A stretch of 64,000 bases of DNA from Spirometra erinaceieuropaei (lineage: Eukaryota; Platyhelminthes; Cestoda; Diphyllobothriidea; Diphyllobothriidae). Below are positions 57,202 to 64,000 of this stretch, in pieces. The notes beneath the pieces are model-generated. The model was not told the DNA's origin. It saw only the letters and a program-made list of their open reading frames with translations, and made no database searches. The translations under genes and the position numbers were made by a program. The stretch lies in the NCBI GenBank assembly GCA_902702965.1, contig CACRXP010000233.1, positions 425,532 to 489,531 of the forward strand. The letters are read 5' to 3'. Positions within the stretch are counted from its first letter, which is position 1. Each line of letters starts with the position of its first letter.

Positions 57202-57417
57202 CACAGGACTGGCATTATTTAATGCGGGTGGGTAGGTTGTCTGGTTCTGGGAAGTGAGGTCAAATGGGCAACGGTTGTTTTCGCCCATCAGTTGTGGCGG
57301 TTATCAGGTGGATTTCGGTACTCTTAGCACTGTTTCGTTGATCTTCAAATGAGAATCGGGCAACAGGTTGATCCAGGATGGCATGACCACCTCGTGCAAC
57401 CAGATGTCTCTGTCCAG
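57202..57417 (+). repeat. Direct repeat, copy 2 (about 216 bases)
   Basis: Same unit as 55977-56183 with about ten extra bases after GGTACTCTTA. The roughly 1.0 kb between the copies contains open frames (56131-56481, 56414-56674) that I cannot identify. Confidence 0.9.
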
Positions 57418-58299
57418 TGACAGTTCGACTGTCGATTTCGACTATGTCCACCTGGTGCCCCACAGCATCGTTGGGCGCAGGAACGGTGACTTACGTGTGA
57501 ATTAGTTTATAGCGATAGTAGGCTTGCCTTGCGTCTACCGTGCTCTCCCCTCCCCACCCACCTGATCTGGGAGTCATGACAAAGTCAAGAAGACCAGAGG
57601 TGAGATCGGACGCAGGTAGTTAGCGCGGCGTGAGTCTAAACCTAGGCGTGCCATCCCACCCCGTGTGTGGCACTCATTATGGGTGTCCATCTCTACGAGG
57701 CCTATCGTGCCCTGACTCGGCCCCCGTGTTGGTTCAGCGCATTTCCCTCCTGGTCCGCTTTAGGGGCATAATCCAGATCTAAATTACAGCATACTGCAAT
57801 ATCTTCGAAACAACCAACAGCCTGGTTGCCTGTTGAATATGATAATATACTAGGGATTTTCAGCAATCACCTGATACTCCAGAGTTGCTTATCGCTATGA
57901 AACTACCTGCACTGATGCATGGGGACAGTAGACTATGAACCCTCAGACATCCGCCGGCCAGCGAACAATCTAAGTTTTAAGGCGGTAGAGCCCTGCCTGG
58001 TAATATTTGAGCCACAAAATGGTTGGGCACGGGAATAAGGAATCCCGAATTTCGAGCAGCATTGCGCTAGATTCCAGGGGAGGCTAGGTTTAGCGTTGTA
58101 AGAATGAAGGCTACGGTTGAAGTTAGGATACGAGGATAGGTACCACCTTGGGATTTAGTGTAAGACCACCTGCAGTACGGGGACCCTCATTCCCGTGTCT
58201 AACCTACTCTTGTAACTTCCGTAACTCCAGCGTGAAGTGAAGCGAATGAAGCTTTTAGTGTATCAGGTACTATGTGTGGGCCATGCTCGCTATTCCTAG
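57418..58299. other. No recognised gene
   Basis: Nothing identifiable on either strand. Confidence 0.35.
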
Positions 58300-59392
58300 G
58301 TCTTTACACCTTCCACCGGTCCCTTCTGGTTTTGAATGGCCAGATATGGAATATAGTAGGAGTGAACTCCAGCACATTTTGAGACACTCAAGGTTACAAA
58401 AAATTGTTTACGGCTCTGAGAATCATAGTATTGTGAACAGTGTTCGAATGGTACTGTTTCTGGAATTGCCAGTCCTGACTGCAAGTTCTTCCCCGAAATG
58501 CGCCGATTAATCGTGCAGTTAAATATGTGTCGGAGTGATGTTCATCGATCAAACCTGACTTCAGAAAGACACGCAAACGTCCGGTCTTGTCTTGGAACTC
58601 CGCTGTGGGCGCGAAAGACAGTTCAAGTCAAGACAGAACGTCCGTGTTCAGTTCCTCTCTCAGCCCAGCACCTTGGAAACAAATCCAACGTGACCTTTTA
58701 GATTTCCGCTCACAGTTAACGGTGCCCGAGTCCGTGTACTAATTAAAATTTCATTAAACTCACCGCCTAACTAGATCCAGATTCGAATTTCAGGCCCTCC
58801 TGGCGTAGGGATGGAGTGTGAGCGGCTGGCAATAGCGCGAAATCCAGGAACTGCCATTTCAGTTTCCCTTGTCGTCATCAGTTATACCCCCCAGATGTTT
58901 TGAAGTTGGCTAATCGTTACTTTATTCGCTTAGTCCATCAAGACTGAGATTTTAAAGTCTGGGTAAAGAGTCCACGTACATCCACTTTATTAAAGTTTAT
59001 AGAAACTGTCTGGACATTGTCCTACAGCCCACTCTTCCCCCTGCCTGAAAGCATCTTGAACTTACAGCATTGAAAGTGAGTATTCACCAGGTTCATAAGC
59101 CCTGACCAGACCTCATATTCATTGTTATAGATTAGAATTTGTCCGACAGTCTTTGTTGGCCCACGAAACTGACAGAATTCGCCTACTCGACTTAAGTCAC
59201 ACCGACAGACGCAAAGAACGACGTGTTATTTCTCCTCCTCCTGACCTCAGCACCCAACTCAACCTGAGGGTAGACGAGGAGGTTTTCTGTGCTGATTCAC
59301 GCATGCACAGTATGCGACGAAACTCACGAGAAATAGACTGTTCCCCTTTGATTAGGCTCAAGCGAGAATGCAGGAAGCGTTTCAAGATATAA
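58300..59392 (+). CDS. Two 3' exons of an unidentified gene, ending in a basic C-terminus
   Basis: Exon 58300-58392 (acceptor TATTCCTAG; reads SLHLPPVPSGFEWPDMEYSR then SELQHILRHS) leaves AG. Exon 59131-59392 (acceptor CATTGTTATAG) supplies A, restoring Arg and continuing LEFVRQSLLAHETDRIRLLD, then SHTDRRKERRV and a basic end LIRLKRECRKRFKI before TAA. The donor at 58393 (AAG|GTTACA) is weak. AATAAA occurs at 59592, 200 bases past the stop, a reasonable 3' end. The region is Arg-rich and polar. No family recognised; upstream exons were not found and may lie further left. Reality of the join is supported only by phase and codon quality. Confidence 0.42.
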
Positions 59393-59591
59393 AGAAGCTA
59401 TCCTGTTTGGGTGTTTACACCGAGGAACTTCTGGGTGGCACTCGGGCTAAATACCCATGAAGTTTCTTGTACATTATCAAATGTCTTACCGAATAAGTCA
59501 TCTGTAACTACTTGCCATTATGACTTTTTGTGGCAAGAGTGTATTACTTGCCATTTATCATTAAGAAATCTAGTTAGGATATTTTTGTCAA

Positions 59592-59597
59592 AATAAA
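59592..59597 (+). promoter_or_regulatory. Poly(A) signal AATAAA
   Basis: Lies 200 bases after the TAA of the 59131-59392 exon; followed by T-rich sequence. Confidence 0.4.
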
Positions 59598-60499
59598 TTG
59601 CAATTTTTATTTTGTTAGAAAAAGTTCAGCGTCCCATGTGTGTGTGTCGTCAGAACTTCTTAATCAAAAGCTTTCTGTCAACGTTTCTTGACTTTTACGC
59701 ATACTGTAAAACGTATTTTCATGCCCGACTGCACATAAGAACATTATTACTTCGTGTGGCACCGTACGTCTAAATCAAGCTCACCTGTAAAAGATGTTTT
59801 CCGGATGACAACCATGTGAAGCATAAATGTATGTACAGTTTTTATGGGGCTGCAGGGGCGGATTTTGCCACCTCTTTACTTAAATTGCAATGATAATGAA
59901 AATTTAATGATAAACGCTCTTCCCTACATCTCCTGAGGATGTAGAAGAAACCAAGCGAAAAGTGATTCGCTCCCTGGGGACCGTAATGTGCCAACCGAGA
60001 TAAATACGACGTTACTGGGCAAAACAAATGTTGCTGGCAGGACGGCCGGCAAGTCACAGGTTTGGCGCAAAATCAGAAGAGGAGGCTCGTAGGGTGGACA
60101 CAAATTTCAGTCAAAAAAGGCAAATAATCTAGAAGGCTGACTGTCGAAATGATCTCGGGGCAACTCGCTTTCGAGCGTGCGCAAGCTCAGAAGTCAAGGA
60201 GAGAGAGACTGGAGGCTACCTCAGCTTTTGCAGGACTCCATATCGTGCGGTAGTTTTGGTTTCTACCGTTTTTGTCGTCTGCACTCCAAAAGCGACAGCT
60301 TTATTCTTCTCGGATGGGATATTGTTAAATGTGAAACCCCGAGAGGCATAGTGTTTTCTACCAGTTGAGGTAAGTGTACGGAATGCAATCCTCCTCGTAC
60401 TAAACTTCTCAACTCCGCAGACGGATTTAAAAACACTAGGAACTCTTTGCTTATCCCTTTTCCATTTTCTTTTCTTCCAAATGTTATGATTTACTTTCC

Positions 60500-60545
60500 T
60501 TTAAACACACTTTCCTGTGGAATAAACTGTCAAATGAATTCATCT
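60500..60545 (+). mobile_element. Non-LTR C-terminal coding fossil, copy 1
   Basis: The frame reads FKHTFLWNKLSNEFI, the conserved tail motif (WNxLPxEV) of CR1-like reverse transcriptase proteins. Nearly the same sequence occurs at 62061. Confidence 0.45.
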
Positions 60546-60780
60546 ATGATGGAGGTTCGGTGAGTGACCCTGGCGTTTGATCCCCCGCACACCTTGTTCC
60601 TTCTTTTGCTGTCTTTTCCCTGTACGATACGGCTCTAGAGACGAAACTATTGGGCTGTGTAGTCTGAGGTTTCAGCCCATCCTAGAGCTCCGAAACAGGT
60701 CGCTGAAAGCCCAGCTATTCAGTTGTATCGTTATGATCAGACCAGTAAGAGCTCAGGCGGTGCACTGGAAGACGTTGGGC

Positions 60781-60830
60781 CTATGTCAGGCATTAAGCCA
60801 AGCACTCGACCACTGAACCACTGGCTCGAT
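60781..60830 (-). repeat. tRNA-like segment (A box)
   Basis: The minus strand reads AGTGGTTCAGTGGTCGAGTG followed by CTTGGCTTAATGCCTGA, resembling the D-arm and anticodon arm of a tRNA. No B box was found, so a SINE fragment is likely. Confidence 0.35.
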
Positions 60831-61431
60831 GCCTTGTCATCTGCAGCCCTGTGCACACACACACTCACAGACGTCTCGGCTGTTTCCCCTACCTGACTGG
60901 CGGTTCTTCCTCACACTTTCCATCGTGGCTTAGTTGAGATTACCATCTTGAAATTCTAAAGGGTCTCACGTTTCTGTAGCCCTAACTCCCAATCATCTGG
61001 ACGAGGCCTGCAATAGCAGCCATGGCCTCGATAAAAATTGAAGTGTACAGTATCTGGAAAAGTACTACTCAGACAGGTCACATAACTGCTCAGCTTCCCA
61101 GTACTACATAGGCTTTCCGTAGGTCGGCTTCAGGTCGAACAAAAGCACTTATCTTTTGCTATCTTTCATATTATTCTGTGATTCTGTGTGTCCCCTCCTT
61201 GCCCATACAAAGACTTACCCTTTTGCAGGTTAGAAGCGACGGATCTTGCCTCGGTCATTCTTGACTCAGTCAATTGTCACTCCTCCATTAGCATTGATGC
61301 GGTCGTCTGGTTTCCGCTAAATCCCTGCTCCTCTTTAACCATTCCTAACCTACGCTTGTTTGTGTATCATCCGAAACGCCGGGGTTAGTCATATCAGATA
61401 TACAATTTCTCCGCTCAAATTTCCTTTTCAG

Positions 61432-62829
61432 CCATCCAAACAGTCCCCTCAAATGATCGCGGACAGTCAGCTCTCTAGGGACCTCCTGAGCGCGGAAGAG
61501 GCGGATTTGCAAACGGCCCGCAGACTGTCCATGTCCTGCCAGGCTTGGGTCTCACAGTCCCCACCACCGGCCCTACTTAATCTCCTCTCCGTCATGTCCG
61601 GCAACTGCAAGGACAGTGTTTCTGCGACCAACTTTGAGACCAGCTTCCAGCTCAAATTCGTGGCCGCCCTGCAGTTTGCCGAGCATTTGAGTAGGTACTC
61701 CCTGTTTTGGATGTCACAGCAACAATATGTGCAAACTTAAGACAGCTGCACCCCCCCCCCCCTTTTCGCCTCCATTCTACTTATTCACGTTCAAGTTAAC
61801 CACTCATGCCGATATTTCGAAGTCGCACATCAATACCAATTTTCTGTACTGTAACAAGCATATTTCGTAGAAAGTCACCCCTTGATACTTCTACGAGGCC
61901 GCGTAGCGCAGTTGGTAGAGTTGTTCGTTTACAGATACTCGATGACCGACTGACTGGGGTTACAACATTCAGGTGCTCGCTTGGGGTTAAGATCCTGCTT
62001 TAAAATGCCTTGCTTTTCCCATCTGTCATTTGCTCCGCTTCCGACTGTCCGGCATTCTTTTCCTTTAACCACACTTTCTTGTGGAATAAACTGCCAAATG
62101 AGTTCATTTTATCCCGTGACTTAGCAATAGTCAAAACAGAATTAAGTCTATCCTAACTTCGATTATGCCCCATTTCTGTCTCCGGCTTCCTGTAACAATT
62201 GGGAGATGGCACCCAAAAAAATCCGCTTCCTTCTCAAATAAACGACTCAGAAAACTGCCATTTTAACGGGCTACAATTAGATGATTCATCATTTAATAAA
62301 TGAACAACCTGGTTTACAATTTGCTCGTCCCTGTTATCCAACTCCTAGCCACGAGAGGGAGGCCGACCGTTTTGAGGTGAACTGAAGACCCACACTCCAG
62401 GTCGTAAATGTGCGCTCTGAGTGAGAGAGTACAAGATCCGACTCGCCAGCCTACAACCACGATTTAATAACCCTGCAGTGGGATCAACCTAGAGGAGGCT
62501 CAATTTAATCATGCATCAATTCGCGGGAACCGCTTCACGCACGGGCTGGCACGCCTTCCGTCCCGGCGAGGGTTGAAAAAGCAGTGTCCGTTGGGTCGTC
62601 CTACTCGACCGGGGCACCCGTCAGAGCGGGGGTGGCGGGGGGGGGGCAGTGGTGACTGCGCCCGAATTGGAGGCGATGGTGAGGAGGCCTTGCTCAACCT
62701 CGACCACGGTCCCTCATCCACATCCCCGCGTGCTCCAATTGCAAGACTTCCTAGCAGAAATGGCCACTGAACTGTGGTCGTGGCGCCTAGCGCAGCTCCA
62801 TAAAGCAACAGATGATAGCTGCATGACAG
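61432..62829 (+). CDS. Two internal exons of an unidentified helical protein
   Basis: Exon 61432-61690 follows acceptor TTTCCTTTTCAG and ends CATTTGA|GTAGGT; exon 62650-62829 follows a G-rich run ending CAG and ends with a strong CAG|GTAGGA donor. The A left by the first joins the TG of the second as Met, keeping the frame. Products: DSQLSRDLLSAEEADLQTAR, PPPALLNLLSVMSGNCKDS and FQLKFVAALQFAEHL in the first; RVLQLQDFLAEMATELWSWR and LAQLHKATDDSCMT in the second. Both look like amphipathic helices, perhaps a helical-repeat scaffold, but no family is recognised. A third exon at 63298-63380 would continue in phase. Confidence 0.5.
61897..61975 (+). repeat. tRNA-derived SINE-like segment in an intron
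   Basis: GCGTAGCGCAGTTGGTAGAG is an excellent RNA polymerase III A box. A weaker B-box-like GGGGTTACAACATTC follows about 50 bases later. It lies in the intron between the 61.4 and 62.65 kb exons. Stems are imperfect, so a SINE or tRNA relic is more likely than a working tRNA. Confidence 0.5.
62061..62155 (+). mobile_element. Non-LTR C-terminal coding fossil, copy 2
   Basis: The frame reads SFNHTFLWNKLPNEFILSRD, ending in a stop at about 62155. It shares about 45 nearly identical bases with the copy at 60500. Confidence 0.5.
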
Positions 62830-63297
62830 GTAGGATCAGAACAGAATACCCATGAGGCGCCGATTGTTATCCGTTGGACTGTTATTGTATCAATGTGCCC
62901 TACTCCCACCCGGACATCCCACGCATCCTCAGCGTTTGGTACGCTTGTCATCCCCAGAGCTCACACTCCCACTCTTATGGTAGAGAGTAGAGGGAAAGAG
63001 TAGGCTTTCACTTTAGAAAAAAAAATCTTTCAAATGAAACACATCTAAACATCACGGTCTGACAGAATCGTAACATGCGACCCTCGAATTGGTTTAGTTG
63101 AGCAGTTAGCGCGAGGACCTCTTTCCCCCTAAGGACGTGTGAACAAAAAGGGTGTCATCAAGCGATGAGAATAGGCAACTGCGAAAACAAGTTTTAATTG
63201 GCTGTACTAAATCATGAAAGTCTCCATGGATGCGAGGAGAGGAAAAACAATTGTAACAAATTGTGCTTATTTTGCTCTGAGTCCCAATTTCTTGCAG

Positions 63298-63380
63298 GTT
63301 TATACTTTTCCTCACAATTTTTATTGATTCCTGCACTAAACGAACGAGGTTCAAAGACACCTGACGAGTTCGACATAGAG
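63298..63380 (+). CDS. Possible third exon of the 61.4 kb gene
   Basis: After a strong acceptor (CCCAATTTCTTGCAG) the frame reads LYFSSQFLLIPALNERGSKT then PDEFDIE. Two leading bases complete the G left at 62829. The donor (GAG|GTTCTT) is weak; another lies at 63388. Confidence 0.3.
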
Positions 63381-63388
63381 GTTCTTGG

Positions 63389-64000
63389 TTAAGGTGGAAT
63401 TGTTCGAAAAGTGCTTATTCGTTTGATGATTTCTGGCCCCGTTGCTTTCTACCATTCCATGTTGGTCTTGGCGTAATTGGAGAAGCCTACAGGTGCAGCC
63501 GACGTGTTTGCCACAGAACCTTTCCTATCTGAGGCTCATCTTCCTGTTGCCTCTTGTCGTTGCATTTAAGACGGAGCTGTCAGTTCCTCTTATCCTGCTT
63601 TAGAAATTGTGTGTGTGTCAAGGTGCACGGGGGGAGGACGTTAGGATCGTGTACATTCAGGTAGCTGATGTTATTTTTTTGGCATAATGCACCGAACCGT
63701 GAGCCGGTGTATCGAAATTGGCAGCATTTGTGATTGGTGCCAAAAGTAAAAAAAAATTAGTCAGGTCTTTCCAATTGGCACTCCGCCAGACTGCGTGGCA
63801 TCGAAATGCCGGACTGGGGATTGTGGGCTGCCCAGAGAGGGCTGGTAACTGAGACGGCCAGTTCGCCCGAACCCCACCTCAGTTGTGGCTTCACGAAGTT
63901 TTACTGTGTGCAACGGTCACATTCTGGCAACCGCGTCAACCTGTGGGTCAATTTCGACGAATGCAGCTGGTCGGGGATTTTTTTGTGCAAAGGCTGACTT
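63389..64000. other. No recognised gene
   Basis: The frame at 63806-63997 has no recognisable similarity. Confidence 0.35.

Larger units (their letters stand above)
59598..61431. other. Intergenic, mostly unassigned
   Basis: Holds a short non-LTR C-terminal fossil at 60500 and a tRNA-like segment at 60781. A possible small exon at about 61230-61300 (after TTTTGCAG, LEATDLASVILDSVNCHSS) could precede the 61432 exon. Confidence 0.35.

Overview
This is a eukaryotic genomic window with long introns, abundant decayed retrotransposons and two N-filled assembly gaps (24070-24586 and 41608-41690). It most probably comes from a parasitic flatworm. The evidence is a CFP1-type gene split by introns of only 35 and 37 bases, and RTE-, CR1-like and Penelope-like retroelements of the kind that fill cestode and trematode genomes. 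Assignment to the tapeworms (diphyllobothriid type) is an inference; no species marker was found.

The left 17.5 kb, minus strand, carries one very large gene. I reconstructed ten exons between 17500 and 1. Every junction keeps the reading frame, giving about 996 uninterrupted codons that run off the left edge: helical repeats, then a WD40-like beta-propeller, then more helical repeats. I could not name the family. Its introns hold a piggyBac transposase C-terminal zinc ribbon, an RTE relic and a diverged local duplication.

From 17.5 to 45 kb I see no convincing host gene apart from a doubtful minus-strand terminal exon at 44.1-44.4 kb. The stretch is a transposon field: an RTE tail (19.6 kb), a well-preserved non-LTR element on the minus strand (24-27.2 kb, broken by a gap and one frameshift), an 11 kb same-strand run of decayed non-LTR copies (29.8-40.5 kb, plus strand), and a Penelope-like element (40.8-42.8 kb) split by another non-LTR insertion.

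The best gene is at 44987-47468, plus strand: a CXXC1/CFP1 homologue with PHD finger, CXXC zinc finger and a later cysteine motif. It lacks the coiled-coil/Set1-binding C-terminus of animal CFP1 and has a serine/glycine-rich tail instead. To its right are an LTR-type integrase relic (49.3 kb), an RTE element with endonuclease and reverse transcriptase (51.7-54.6 kb, minus), a pair of ~210-base direct repeats 1.2 kb apart (56.0 and 57.2 kb), and two small plus-strand exon groups from unidentified genes (58.3-59.4 and 61.4-62.8 kb).

No prokaryotic features, CRISPR arrays, rRNA genes or convincing functional tRNA genes were seen. All calls rest on reading translations and splice signals by eye; no database search was possible.
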